In this document: one piece after another, positions 50,967-59,694 of the stretch
How the letters are laid out: the number at the start of each line of letters is the position of its first letter
Numbering within the stretch: position 1 is the stretch's first letter
From: VRUE01 sp963695835
GTDB taxonomy: Bacteria > Actinomycetota > Thermoleophilia > Solirubrobacterales > 70-9
NCBI GenBank assembly: GCA_963695835.1
Contig: CAVOHR010000003.1
Location: 372,001-436,000, forward strand
Length of the DNA stretch: 64,000 nucleotides
Reading direction: 5' to 3'
Made by a program: the position numbers and the translations under genes
The notes under the pieces: generated by a model
The model's database searches: none
Told to the model about the DNA's origin: nothing
Seen by the model: the letters and a program-made list of their open reading frames with translations, nothing else

Positions 50967-51696
50967 GCAGTGCCACATCTCGCGCGCAGGCTTCGGCCGC
51001 CAGCTCCAGCTCGTCGTCGAGCGGCTCCAGATTGGGTATCGAGCCGTAGCGGCGCTCGAGGGCTAGAGCGATCAGGCGATCCGCCAGCCAGGCGTTCTTC
51101 GGCAGCAGGGGCCCGTGCAGGTAGGTGCCGATCAGGTTGCCCTGGCGGACGCCCTCGAAGCCGTCCCTGCCGTTGTTGCCGAAGCCGGAGATCACCCGGC
51201 CGAGCGGCTCGGCGCCGTCGCCCAGGTAGGTGCGGCCGCCGTGGTTCTCGAAGCCGGCCACGGTTCGCGGGCCGTCGCCGAGGTCGACCTCGATCGCGAC
51301 GTTGCCGATCAGTCGCGGCCCGGGCTCGCGGACCGTCTCCAGGTCGACCAGGCCAAGTCCCGGGAGCTTCTCCTCGCCGAGCTGGTAGCTGTGGCCGAGC
51401 AGCTGGTAGCCGCCGCAGACGGCGAGCAGCACCGCCCCGTCGTCGACCGCGGCGGCGATCGGCTCGCGCTTGCCGGCGACCATGTCGGCGGCGACCGCTC
51501 TCTGGTCGCGATCCTGGCCGCCGCCGAGGTAGAGCAGGTCGTGCCCGCCGGGGTCGAACCCCTCGCCCGGCCCGGCGGCCGCGTAGGCGAAGTCGATCCC
51601 CCGCCACTCGCAGCGCTGCCGCAGGAAGAGGATGTTGCCCCGGTCGGCGTAGATGTTCATCTGCTCCGGGTAGAGGGCGAGCAGGCGAAGCTCCAT
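50959..51696 (-). CDS. gatD: lipid II isoglutaminyl synthase, glutaminase subunit GatD
   Basis: Supplies ammonia for amidation of the D-Glu residue of lipid II, with MurT. The 245-residue class I-like glutamine amidotransferase has catalytic C94 in AVCGGYQLLG and H194 in GTYLHGPLLP, matching the Cys and His described for Staphylococcus GatD. It is in an operon with murT, though a methyltransferase gene intervenes. Start and stop overlaps with both neighbours suggest coupled translation. Confidence 0.94.
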   Translation of the reverse strand: MELRLLALYPEQMNIYADRGNILFLRQRCEWRGIDFAYAAAGPGEGFDPGGHDLLYLGGGQDRDQRAVAADMVAGKREPIAAAVDDGAVLLAVCGGYQLLGHSYQLGEEKLPGLGLVDLETVREPGPRLIGNVAIEVDLGDGPRTVAGFENHGGRTYLGDGAEPLGRVISGFGNNGRDGFEGVRQGNLIGTYLHGPLLPKNAWLADRLIALALERRYGSIPNLEPLDDELELAAEACARDVALHG

Positions 51697-52421
51697 CAGG
51701 ACTCCCTCTCCAGCAGGACGACGGTCGAGCCGACGTGGGCGTCGGTGGCGGCGATCGGGCGCCGCCCGGCGGGCCGCAGCCCGGCCTCCCGAGCCTCCCC
51801 CTCCAGCGTCGCGGCGTCCAGCTGCCGCAACACGACCTCGTCGACCTGCTCGCTCAGCTCACCGGCGGGGGAGACGGTCTGCCGCAACCGCCGGACGCGG
51901 ATCGCCTCCGCGTCGATCGCGGTCTCGACCGGCAGGCTCGAGTAGACCCAGCCGTCGACCTCCCGCGTGTCGGGCAGCGGAGGGACGGCATCGACGGGCT
52001 CCTCGGGCATCGTCTCCACGATCGCAAACGCGGCAAGCCCGCCCGGCGCGAGGTGTCGCTCGACCGCGCGCAGGCAGGCGACGCGCTCGCCCGAGTCGGC
52101 GAGGAGCTGCACCAGCTGCATCGGCGCGACGACCAAGGCGAACCTCCTGTCGAGCTCGAAATCCCTGGCGTCTGCGACCACCACCGCGTTGCCGGTCCTG
52201 CTCAGCTCAGCGACGAAGGCCGGGTTCGTGTCCAGCCCGACGACCTCGTGTCCACGCCGCGCCAGATGTCGCGCAACTCGCCCGATCCCGCATCCGAGGT
52301 CGAGGATGGCGACGTCGCTTGCCTCGGCCAGCTCTTCCCACAGCTGTAGATCCGCCGCATAGCCGCCGCACTCGACCTCGTGCCAGACGACCTCGGCATC
52401 TCGGGCGGCCGCGTCCGTCAT
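51696..52421 (-). CDS. SAM-dependent methyltransferase between murT and gatD
   Basis: The 241-residue protein has the class I methyltransferase motif I ILDLGCGIGRVARHLA, a second acidic strand motif VVGLDTNPAF and VADARDFEL. It overlaps murT by four bases (ATGA) and gatD by one base. Nothing in the sequence shows the substrate. Its place inside the lipid II amidation pair suggests a cell-wall substrate, which is inference. Confidence 0.88.
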   Translation of the reverse strand: MTDAAARDAEVVWHEVECGGYAADLQLWEELAEASDVAILDLGCGIGRVARHLARRGHEVVGLDTNPAFVAELSRTGNAVVVADARDFELDRRFALVVAPMQLVQLLADSGERVACLRAVERHLAPGGLAAFAIVETMPEEPVDAVPPLPDTREVDGWVYSSLPVETAIDAEAIRVRRLRQTVSPAGELSEQVDEVVLRQLDAATLEGEAREAGLRPAGRRPIAATDAHVGSTVVLLERES

Positions 52422-53809
52422 CGCCAGAACTCCCGCGTCAGGCCGCGCGAGGAGAGCAGCTTGTGCAGCTCGAGCAGAGCCGTGTACGTGGGCAGGGCGA
52501 AGAGCCGCTCGGGGGCCTCGCCGAGCGCCCGGTCGAGCGACCGCTCGATGTCCGGCTCGACCGCGATCGCGCCCTGCGACCAGCCCGCGTACTTCAGCCG
52601 CAGCGCCATCTCCGGCGCCCGGGTTCCGGCGCACGTCACCCGCCGCACCGCCCCCTCCAGCAGCTCGAAGTCGGCGTCCCAGACCCAGGAGACGTCGCGG
52701 CCGTCGGCGATCCGGTCGTTGAGCGCGATCCAGAGGTCGAGCTGCGACTCGCCCGCCTCCAGCCGCAGCGTCCGCAGCACCTCGTTCGCCCCGGCCGGGT
52801 TCTTGATCAGCAGGATCGAGACCGACTTCTCGCCGACCGCGACCGTCTCGACCCGGCCGAAGGCGCCGCGCATCGAGGCGAGCGCCGTCGCGACCCGCTG
52901 CGGCTCGATTCCCAGCTCGAGCGCCGCCGCGACGGCCGCGAGGGCGTTGTAGACGTTGTAGAGGCCGGGGAGGGGGAGCTCCAGCTCCAGCGCGCCGCCC
53001 GGGACGCGGACCGCGACGGACGCGCCGCTGATCCCGTGCAGCTCGACCCGCGTCGCCGCCACGTCGGGCGCCGGGCGCTCGGCGCCGCAGCCGGGGCACG
53101 AGTAATGGCCGAGATGTCCGACGAAGGCGCGCTCGTAGGCGTAGGGGTGGCCGCAGCGGCGGCAGTGCCTGGCGTCGAAGGCGTGCTGAAGCTCGGGCAG
53201 TGCCTGCGAAGCGTCGTCGATGCCGAAGTAGAGGACGCCCTCGCGCCGCCGGCCCTCGGCGTCGCGCCCCAGATCGGCGACGAGCGGATCGTCGGCGTTG
53301 AGCACGAAGCGGCTGCGCCCGGCCCGCCCGGCGACCGTCCTCGCCCACTCGTCGGCCAGCGTCTCGGTCTCGCCGTAGCGGTCGAGCTGGTCGCGGAAGA
53401 GGTTGCCGAGGACGATCAGGGTCGGGTCGAGCTGGGCGGCGACCTGAGGTAGCCAGGCCTCGTCGACCTCGAACAGGCCCTCGTCGCCGCTCTGCTCGAG
53501 CAGCGCCGTGGCGATCCCCCAGGTCATGTTCGAGCCGGCCCGGTTGTGGACCGGGCGCCGCCCGCCGGCGGCGAGCAGCGCCGCCAGCATCCCGGCCGTG
53601 GTCGTCTTGCCGTTGGTCGCGCTGACCAGCGTCGCGCCGCGATCGAGCCGGGCGCCCATCCGCGCGATCGCCGCCGGGTCCATGCGCAGCAGCAGGCGCC
53701 CCGGCAGGGTCGTACCGCCGCCGCGGCCGCTGGCCCGGCTGGCGGCCCCGACCGCCCGGGCGGCGAGTCGCTTCGCCCCGAACAGCGGCCCGTTCGAACC
53801 CGCGCTCAC
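52418..53809 (-). CDS. murT: lipid II isoglutaminyl synthase, Mur-ligase-like subunit MurT
   Basis: ATP-dependent ligase that amidates D-Glu of lipid II with ammonia from GatD. The 463-residue protein has the Mur ligase P-loop SATNGKTTT, VDEAWLPQV, a zinc ribbon with CRRCGHPY and HYSCPGCG that is characteristic of MurT, and the C-terminal MurT domain. GTG 53809 overlaps the stop of the diacylglycerol-kinase-like gene. Confidence 0.94.
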   Translation of the reverse strand: MSAGSNGPLFGAKRLAARAVGAASRASGRGGGTTLPGRLLLRMDPAAIARMGARLDRGATLVSATNGKTTTAGMLAALLAAGGRRPVHNRAGSNMTWGIATALLEQSGDEGLFEVDEAWLPQVAAQLDPTLIVLGNLFRDQLDRYGETETLADEWARTVAGRAGRSRFVLNADDPLVADLGRDAEGRRREGVLYFGIDDASQALPELQHAFDARHCRRCGHPYAYERAFVGHLGHYSCPGCGAERPAPDVAATRVELHGISGASVAVRVPGGALELELPLPGLYNVYNALAAVAAALELGIEPQRVATALASMRGAFGRVETVAVGEKSVSILLIKNPAGANEVLRTLRLEAGESQLDLWIALNDRIADGRDVSWVWDADFELLEGAVRRVTCAGTRAPEMALRLKYAGWSQGAIAVEPDIERSLDRALGEAPERLFALPTYTALLELHKLLSSRGLTREFWR

Positions 53810-54702
53810 TCCACGGCCCGCGGCGGCACGATCACCCTCAGGGCCCGCGGCAGCAGCCGCAGCGACGCCGGCAGGTCGGTCAGGTGCTCGCCGTCGGCGT
53901 AGACCGGGAAGGGCCGGCTGGCGCTCAGTTCGAGCCGGGGCGCGCGGAAGACACGGACCTCGTCCTTCTCGACGTGGGTGCCCTTGAACACCTTCGGCAG
54001 GTTAGCCATGAACCGCAGCTTTCCGACCTCGCCGACGACGACCACGTCGAACTCGCCGTCGTCGAGCTCGGCGTCGGGGGCGATGAACATGCCGCCGCCG
54101 AAGGCCCGGCTGTTGGCGACCGAGACCGAGTAGCCGCTGAAGCGCCGGCGCTCGTCGCCGACCCGGATCGTGAAGCGCGCCGGCTTCCAGCCGGCGAGGG
54201 TCCGCACCCCGGCGTAGAGGTAGACCAGGTTCCCGCGCAGCCACCTGGTCTCGTTCGCCCGCCGGTTGGCGACCGAGTCGAAGCCGACGCTGACGACGCC
54301 GAGGAAGCGCTTGCCGTTGACCTCGCCGACATCGATCCGCCGCGTGTTCCCGTCCGCCAGCACCGCCGCCGCGCCCTCGGGGTCGTCGGGGATGCCGAGC
54401 ACCCGGGCGAGGTCGTTGCCGCGGCCGCCGGGGACGATGCCCAGCGGCGTCTCGGACCCGGCGAGGGCGCCGCCGACGGCACCGAGGAGCCCGTCGCCGC
54501 TGACCACCACCGGTACCTCGTCCGCCTCGACGGCGCGCAGCGCCCGCTCGACGCCGTGCTCGATGTCGCGGGTGCGCTCGACCCGGAAGGCGATCCGGCG
54601 CGCGTCCAGCTCCCGCTCGAGCCGCGGCAGCAGCTTCAGGGCGCGGCCGTGCGCCGAGGCGGGGTTGACCAGCAGCGCCAGCGGCATGCCCTCGACATCC
54701 AT
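53806..54702 (-). CDS. diacylglycerol kinase-like lipid kinase
   Basis: The 298-residue protein has the kinase catalytic-domain motifs NPASAHGRA, SGDGLLGAVGGAL (in place of the more common GGDGT) and PGGRGNDLARVLG, and the C-terminal YADGEHL. It probably phosphorylates a membrane lipid. It overlaps murT by four bases. Whether the change at the GGDGT motif reduces activity is not known. Confidence 0.9.
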   Translation of the reverse strand: MDVEGMPLALLVNPASAHGRALKLLPRLERELDARRIAFRVERTRDIEHGVERALRAVEADEVPVVVSGDGLLGAVGGALAGSETPLGIVPGGRGNDLARVLGIPDDPEGAAAVLADGNTRRIDVGEVNGKRFLGVVSVGFDSVANRRANETRWLRGNLVYLYAGVRTLAGWKPARFTIRVGDERRRFSGYSVSVANSRAFGGGMFIAPDAELDDGEFDVVVVGEVGKLRFMANLPKVFKGTHVEKDEVRVFRAPRLELSASRPFPVYADGEHLTDLPASLRLLPRALRVIVPPRAVE

Positions 54703-54715
54703 CTCGCGCGGCAGC

Positions 54716-55171
54716 CTATTCGGCGGCGAGACGCGACAGGCGGAACGGCTCGCCGCCCGCCTCGCCGACCTCGACCGGCTCGATTCCGCGCTGTCCGAGC
54801 CGCCAGTCGGCCAGCCGCCGCTCGCCGATCAGCAGCAGATGGCCACCCGGCCGCAGCACCCGCGCCAGCTCGCCGGGGCGCAGCGGGCCGTCACCCTGCA
54901 CCACCAGGTCGAAGAGGCCGTCGGGGTAGGGGAGGGTGCGCCGGCCGCCGTGCTTGAAGGCGACCCGGCCCTCGGGGTCGAGGCCGACCCGGGCGACGGC
55001 GTCGTGGATCGCCTCGGCGGAGCGGTCGACGCCGCGGACCCGTGCGGCCGGGAACTCGCGCGCCAGGAAGAGGACGCCGTCGCCGCTGCCGCAGCCGACC
55101 TCGAGGATCCGCTCCGGCCGGCCGGGGACGCGCAGGACCGCGGCGGCGAGCGGGATCGGCTGCGTCGGCAT
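54716..55171 (-). CDS. SAM-dependent methyltransferase
   Basis: The 151-residue protein has motif I ILEVGCGSGDGVLFLA, an acidic strand RVRGVDRSAEA and a post-motif FDLVVQGDG. It is short and ends at the C-terminal strands. It lies 13 bp upstream of the lipid kinase gene and is likely the first gene of the reverse operon reaching to the RTX gene. It diverges from the cyclophilin gene, whose -10 is 16 bp from this start. Confidence 0.82.
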   Translation of the reverse strand: MPTQPIPLAAAVLRVPGRPERILEVGCGSGDGVLFLAREFPAARVRGVDRSAEAIHDAVARVGLDPEGRVAFKHGGRRTLPYPDGLFDLVVQGDGPLRPGELARVLRPGGHLLLIGERRLADWRLGQRGIEPVEVGEAGGEPFRLSRLAAE

Positions 55172-55186
55172 CTCAGGCACATCATC

Positions 55187-55192
55187 TAGGCT
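55187..55192 (+). promoter_or_regulatory. candidate -10 (TAGGCT) for the cyclophilin gene
   Basis: TAGGCT lies 9 nt before ATG 55202. A weaker TAGATG on the reverse strand shares the central CTAG, so the two divergent start signals may overlap. Confidence 0.4.
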
Positions 55193-55201
55193 TTCGCGCC
55201 G

Positions 55202-55882
55202 ATGGAGGGGACCAGCGACCGCACGAAGTGGATCGTCCTCGGCGTCTTCGCGCTGGTCGCCGCCGGCATCGTCGCCGCGATCCTGATCTCCCGCGGCAAC
55301 GGCGGCAGCGGCTCGGCCACGCCGGCGAGCGCGGGCGGCTGCAAGCAGGTCGAACAGCCGCAGCCGAAGAGCGTCAGCTTCAAGGCGCCGAAGCAGACGC
55401 TGAGGAAGGGCGAGAAGCTGACCGCCGTCGTCGAAACCAGCTGTGGTGTCTTCGAGATCGCGCTCGACACCGAGCGGGCCCCGAAGACCGTCAACTCGTT
55501 CGTCTTCCTCGCCGAAGAAGGCTTCTACGACGGCCTCACCTTCCACCGGGTGGCGCCCGGCTTCGTCATCCAGGGCGGCGATCCGCTCGGCAACGGCACC
55601 GGCGGCCCCGGCTACAGCGTCGACGAGAAGCCGCCCGCCAACCTCTCCTACACCAAGGGCACGGTGGCGATGGCGAAGAGCTCGGCCGAGCCGCCGGGGC
55701 GCTCGGGCAGCCAGTTCTTCGTCGTGCTGGCGCCCGACGCCGGACTGCCGCCCGAATACGCGCTGGTCGGCAAGGTCAGCAAGGGCTTCGACGTGGTCGA
55801 ACGGATCGGCAGGCTCGGCACGCCGTCGGAAAAGCCGAAGCAGACCGTGCTGATCGAACGGATGACGATCGAGAGGGGCTAG
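55202..55882 (+). CDS. membrane-anchored cyclophilin-type peptidyl-prolyl isomerase
   Basis: The 226-residue protein has an N-terminal membrane helix (about 9-29, WIVLGVFALVAAGIVAAILI), a Gly/Ser linker, and a cyclophilin domain with FHRVAPGFVIQGGDP, GTVAMAKSS and SQFFVVLAPD. It should assist folding of secreted proteins on the outer face of the membrane. A Cys near residue 47 (GGCKQ) is too far from the N-terminus for a lipobox. Confidence 0.92.
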   Translation: MEGTSDRTKWIVLGVFALVAAGIVAAILISRGNGGSGSATPASAGGCKQVEQPQPKSVSFKAPKQTLRKGEKLTAVVETSCGVFEIALDTERAPKTVNSFVFLAEEGFYDGLTFHRVAPGFVIQGGDPLGNGTGGPGYSVDEKPPANLSYTKGTVAMAKSSAEPPGRSGSQFFVVLAPDAGLPPEYALVGKVSKGFDVVERIGRLGTPSEKPKQTVLIERMTIERG

Positions 55883-56003
55883 GGCGGGCTAGGGCCAGCG
55901 AAGCTACCGGGGTGGCTATCGCGGGGGAAAAACGGAAGGTCGACCAGCATCAATGCATCTTAGAACGGATGCCCAAACGACGATCAGCATCGGCGGTGGT
56001 TAA

Positions 56004-56251
56004 GCAGACAAAAATTTCCCGACCAAAACGACATGGGACCCGGCGTACTTCCACACCGTGACATCGGAACCTGAGGAAGTCACAATGGAAGCGCCGGAAA
56101 TCGGTGAGGAAGGTGGGGTGGGATTGGTCACAGCTACTTGGGCATGTATGGATCTAGCTCCGAGAGCGGCACCGACACGGGCACAATCACCTTCGCCGCG
56201 GGAGACGCAGAAGGAAATCCAACCAACTTCACAATCGAAGCAACAGTGTAG
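56004..56251 (+). pseudogene. probable frameshifted gene remnant upstream of the restriction enzyme
   Basis: In the 417-bp gap after the cyclophilin gene, one frame from 56004 reads protein-like text (TTWDPAYFHT, SEPEEVTMEAPEIGEE). A second frame from 56108 continues with HSYLGMYGSSSESGTD and TGTITFAAGDAEGN to a TAG at 56249-56251. Neither has a start signal. Base composition is less GC-rich than the flanks. The pattern suggests the 3' end of a decayed gene joined by a frameshift. Confidence 0.4.
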
Positions 56252-56285
56252 GCTGACCGCCGTCGATCCACGCCGGGCGGAACAC

Positions 56286-56291
56286 TATTGT
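56286..56291 (+). promoter_or_regulatory. candidate -10 (TATTGT) for the restriction-modification gene
   Basis: TATTGT lies 8 nt before ATG 56300. The upstream TTG at 56288 falls inside the hexamer and is unlikely to be the start. Confidence 0.5.
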
Positions 56292-56299
56292 CCCGCCCG

Positions 56300-59200
56300 A
56301 TGGTGGACGCTACCCAGCTGCTGAGCGATTACGCCACCGGCCTCTCGAAAAGGCTTGCGGGCGTCACGACCGAGGGAGCTGAGGCGCAGCTCGCCGATCT
56401 GGTACCGAACCTGCTCAGGGCTTTTGCCGCCGAGCAGGGTCGGTCGGGTATTGATCTGCGTGGACAGGCGCACGAAAAGGGGTTCGGAATCCCCGACTTC
56501 TCGGTCAAGGACGGGCTGCTGCTGATCGGCCACGTTGAGTGCAAGGCGCCCGGCGTCGGTGCTTCGCCGTCCAAATTCAAGACGAAGCACGACAAGGAGC
56601 AGTGGAAGCGCTTCCGTAACCTCCCCAACCTGCTCTACACCGACGGCGTCGAGTGGGGCCTCTACCGGTCCGGGGAACGGCTTGGCGGACTGCTCCGCCT
56701 CTCGCTGCCGGCGCCGGGTGAAGCTCCCGGCCCGGATTTGGCGAAGCAGGCCGCGAAGCTCTCTGCCCTCGCGGCCCAGCTGTTCTCCTGGAAGGCAGTT
56801 GCTCCGCCCTCACTGCGCACGCTTGCCGAGGCGCTCGCGCCGCTGACCGCGGTTCTGCGCGACGAGATCCGCGCCCAGCTCGAGGACGAGGACTCCCAGG
56901 TCTTCAAAGCGTCCGATGAGTTCCGCGCCGCGCTCTTCCCGGAGCGCGACCCCGACCAGGTGGCCGATGCATTCGCTCAGGTCTGCGCCTACTCGATGCT
57001 GCTCGCCCGCTCGCGCGGCGCCCGCGACCTCACCGCTCACGACATCGAGATCTCGCTCGAACATGGCCATCCCGTGCTGGCCCGCGTGGTCCGCGTCCTG
57101 CTCGACAACGAGACCGAGGAAGAGATCGGTTGGGCCCTGGATACGGTCCGCTCGCTGATCGAGGTGGTCGACTTCGAGACCCTGCGCGGCGGCAAGGCAC
57201 TGCCGGGGATGACCCATCATGACCAGACCTGGCTCTACTTCTATGAGGAGTTCCTCACCCGCTACGACCCCAAGCTGCGCGACGAGTACGGGGTCTATTA
57301 CACGCCGCAGGGCGTAATCTCCGCCCAGGTTCGCCTGCTCGACGAGATCCTCCGCACCAGGCTGAACAAGCCGCAGGGCCTCGGGTCTCCAGGCATCACT
57401 CTGCTCGATCCCTCGAGCGGGACCGGTTCCTACCCCCTTCGGGTGGGCGAAGTGGCGGCAGACAGCGCGCTTCAGGCCTTCGGCGAGGCGGCGGTTGCCG
57501 GCGTCGTCTCCAGCTTGGCGCGCAACCTCTTCGCGTTCGAGGTCCTCGTCGGCCCCTACGCCGTCGCGCATCTGAGGCTGTCGGAGATCATCGCCGACTA
57601 TCAGGCCGAGCAGCCGCCGGACGGAGTGCAGGTCTATCTCACGGACACGCTCTCCTCGCCGTTCGCGGAGCCGACCTCGCTGACTCGCCTGCTGGAGCCC
57701 CTGGTCGACGAGCAGAAGCGGGCGCTGGAGGTCAAGCACAACCGCAACATCCTGGTCTGCATCGGTAACCCGCCTTACCAGCGCGGCGCCGGGGCCGACG
57801 CCCAAGGCGAGGGGGCGGGGGGCTGGGTGGTGCACGGGGATCCGCAGGTCGAGGCTCCGCCAATCTTTGACGCATTCCTCAAACCGGCGAACGAACGGAC
57901 GATGTTCAGCCACGTCGCCAGCCTCTACAACGAGTACGTCTACTTCTGGCGCTGGGCGCTCTGGAAGGTGTTCGAGTCACCGAACCTAGACGGGACCGGC
58001 ACGGACGGACCGGGCGTCGTCTCGTTCATCTCCGCCGCGTCGTACCTGCACGGGCCCGGCTTCCTCGGCATGCGGGAGCACATGCGCCGGCTCTGCGATG
58101 AGATCTGGGTCATCGACCTCGGCGGCGAGGGCAGAGGCGCCCGGCGCGAGGAGAACGTCTTCGTGATCCAGCGGCCGGTCGCTATCTGTATCGCGGTACG
58201 CAGCGGCTCCACTCGCTCCGAACAGCCTGCCACCGTCCGCTACACGCGCATCCGCGGCGATCGGGGGGAGAAGCTCGAGGCGCTGGGCGAGGTCGCCTCT
58301 CTGGGCCAGCTGGAGTGGTTCGAGGCATCAAGCGGCTGGGACGACCCGTTCACTCCGAGGTCCTCGGAAGCTTGGGAGCAATGGCCGCTCGTCACCGACC
58401 TCTTTCCGTGGCAATCCCCCGGAGTCAAGGTGGGGAGGACGTGGCCCATAGCGCCACTCGCGGAGACCCTCGAGCAGCGCTGGTCGCGTCTCGCCGGATC
58501 CAGCTCGCCCGAGGATCGCGCCCGCTGCTTCGTCAACCCCCGTCACGGCCGCCGCACGACCACCGTCGTTGACGCCGACACCTTGCCCCCACCGGTGTCG
58601 AAGGGGACGATCGACGACCTGGCGCCCGGTGATCCGGTCCCACCGGCCGCCCCCTACGGGTTCAGGCCTTTCGACTCGCAATGGCTGCTCGCCGATCCCC
58701 GCGTGATCGCCCTGCAACGGCCGGGCCTGTGGTGGGCGCACTCCGAGCGCCAGATCTACATGGTCGGATTCTTCGTCGGGATCCTCGGCAGGGGCCCGGC
58801 GGCGATCGCCAGCGCCTTCATCCCCGACCTACACGCGTTCCGTGGCAGCTTCGGGGGTAAGGACGTCATCCCCCTCTACCGCTCGTCCGACCACCAGCCG
58901 AACGTCACGGGCGGCCTCGTCGCCAAGCTCGGCGAGCGCCTCGACGTCGAGGTCACTGTCGAGGGTCTCTTTGCCTACTGCTACGCGCTGCTCTCCTCGC
59001 CTGCCTACGTCGAGCGCTTCTGGGACGAGCTGGAAAAGCCGGGGCCGCGCCTACCGATCACTACCGACCCGCAGCTTTTCGAACAGGTCCGCGAGCTGGG
59101 CGAGCGCGTGCTCGATGTCCATACGCATGGCAAGGACGGAAAAGGACCGTCCGCACCTGGGAAGGCCAAGCTGGTAGAGGCGATCGGCGAACTCCCGCCT

Positions 59201-59641
59201 TCCGATTCCGTTTCCTACGACGCAGCTAGCCGGACCTTGAGCCTCGGCGAAGGCCGCATCGCACCGGTGGCCCCGGCGGTCTGGGAATTCGAGGTCAGCG
59301 GTTGGGAAGTTCTCGAGCGCTGGATCAAGTGGCGCCTGCGGGATCCGGTCGGTGCTGCCAAGTCCTCTACAAGTCCCCTGGATCGGATCAGGCCCACGAG
59401 CTGGTCGCATGAGTTCACGGTCGAGCTGCTTGAGCTCATCTGGACTCTGGAGCGTACGATCGAGCTCCATCCCGAGCAGGCGCAACTCCTGGAGGCGGTC
59501 TGCGCCTCGAACACCGCCCGAGCCGCTGACCTGCCCGAGCCGACGGCCGTCGAGCGGGCCCACCCGAAGCCGCCGAAGAAGCGGAAGCCCAAGGGCAAGG
59601 TCCACCCGCAGCAGACCGGGTTCGACACGGAGGCTGGCTAG
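56300..59641 (+). CDS. single-polypeptide restriction-modification enzyme (type ISP/IIG-like)
   Basis: The 1113-residue protein has an N-terminal nuclease-like domain with D66 in IPDFSV and ECK (80-82), the PD-(D/E)xK pattern. A helical region follows, then an N6-adenine methyltransferase domain with DPSSGTGSY from D370 and NPPY from N490. The C-terminal half resembles the target-recognition domain of type ISP enzymes (RPFDSQWLL, LWWAHSERQ). No helicase or translocase motifs are seen, unlike LlaGI-type enzymes. One chain could therefore both methylate and cut. No separate methylase or specificity gene is nearby. The tail is Lys-rich. Confidence 0.85.
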   Translation: MVDATQLLSDYATGLSKRLAGVTTEGAEAQLADLVPNLLRAFAAEQGRSGIDLRGQAHEKGFGIPDFSVKDGLLLIGHVECKAPGVGASPSKFKTKHDKEQWKRFRNLPNLLYTDGVEWGLYRSGERLGGLLRLSLPAPGEAPGPDLAKQAAKLSALAAQLFSWKAVAPPSLRTLAEALAPLTAVLRDEIRAQLEDEDSQVFKASDEFRAALFPERDPDQVADAFAQVCAYSMLLARSRGARDLTAHDIEISLEHGHPVLARVVRVLLDNETEEEIGWALDTVRSLIEVVDFETLRGGKALPGMTHHDQTWLYFYEEFLTRYDPKLRDEYGVYYTPQGVISAQVRLLDEILRTRLNKPQGLGSPGITLLDPSSGTGSYPLRVGEVAADSALQAFGEAAVAGVVSSLARNLFAFEVLVGPYAVAHLRLSEIIADYQAEQPPDGVQVYLTDTLSSPFAEPTSLTRLLEPLVDEQKRALEVKHNRNILVCIGNPPYQRGAGADAQGEGAGGWVVHGDPQVEAPPIFDAFLKPANERTMFSHVASLYNEYVYFWRWALWKVFESPNLDGTGTDGPGVVSFISAASYLHGPGFLGMREHMRRLCDEIWVIDLGGEGRGARREENVFVIQRPVAICIAVRSGSTRSEQPATVRYTRIRGDRGEKLEALGEVASLGQLEWFEASSGWDDPFTPRSSEAWEQWPLVTDLFPWQSPGVKVGRTWPIAPLAETLEQRWSRLAGSSSPEDRARCFVNPRHGRRTTTVVDADTLPPPVSKGTIDDLAPGDPVPPAAPYGFRPFDSQWLLADPRVIALQRPGLWWAHSERQIYMVGFFVGILGRGPAAIASAFIPDLHAFRGSFGGKDVIPLYRSSDHQPNVTGGLVAKLGERLDVEVTVEGLFAYCYALLSSPAYVERFWDELEKPGPRLPITTDPQLFEQVRELGERVLDVHTHGKDGKGPSAPGKAKLVEAIGELPPSDSVSYDAASRTLSLGEGRIAPVAPAVWEFEVSGWEVLERWIKWRLRDPVGAAKSSTSPLDRIRPTSWSHEFTVELLELIWTLERTIELHPEQAQLLEAVCASNTARAADLPEPTAVERAHPKPPKKRKPKGKVHPQQTGFDTEAG

Positions 59642-59694
59642 TTGCTAGTGCGTTCTGATCCCGAGCTGTCTTCGCATCTCGGGGTTTGGACGAG

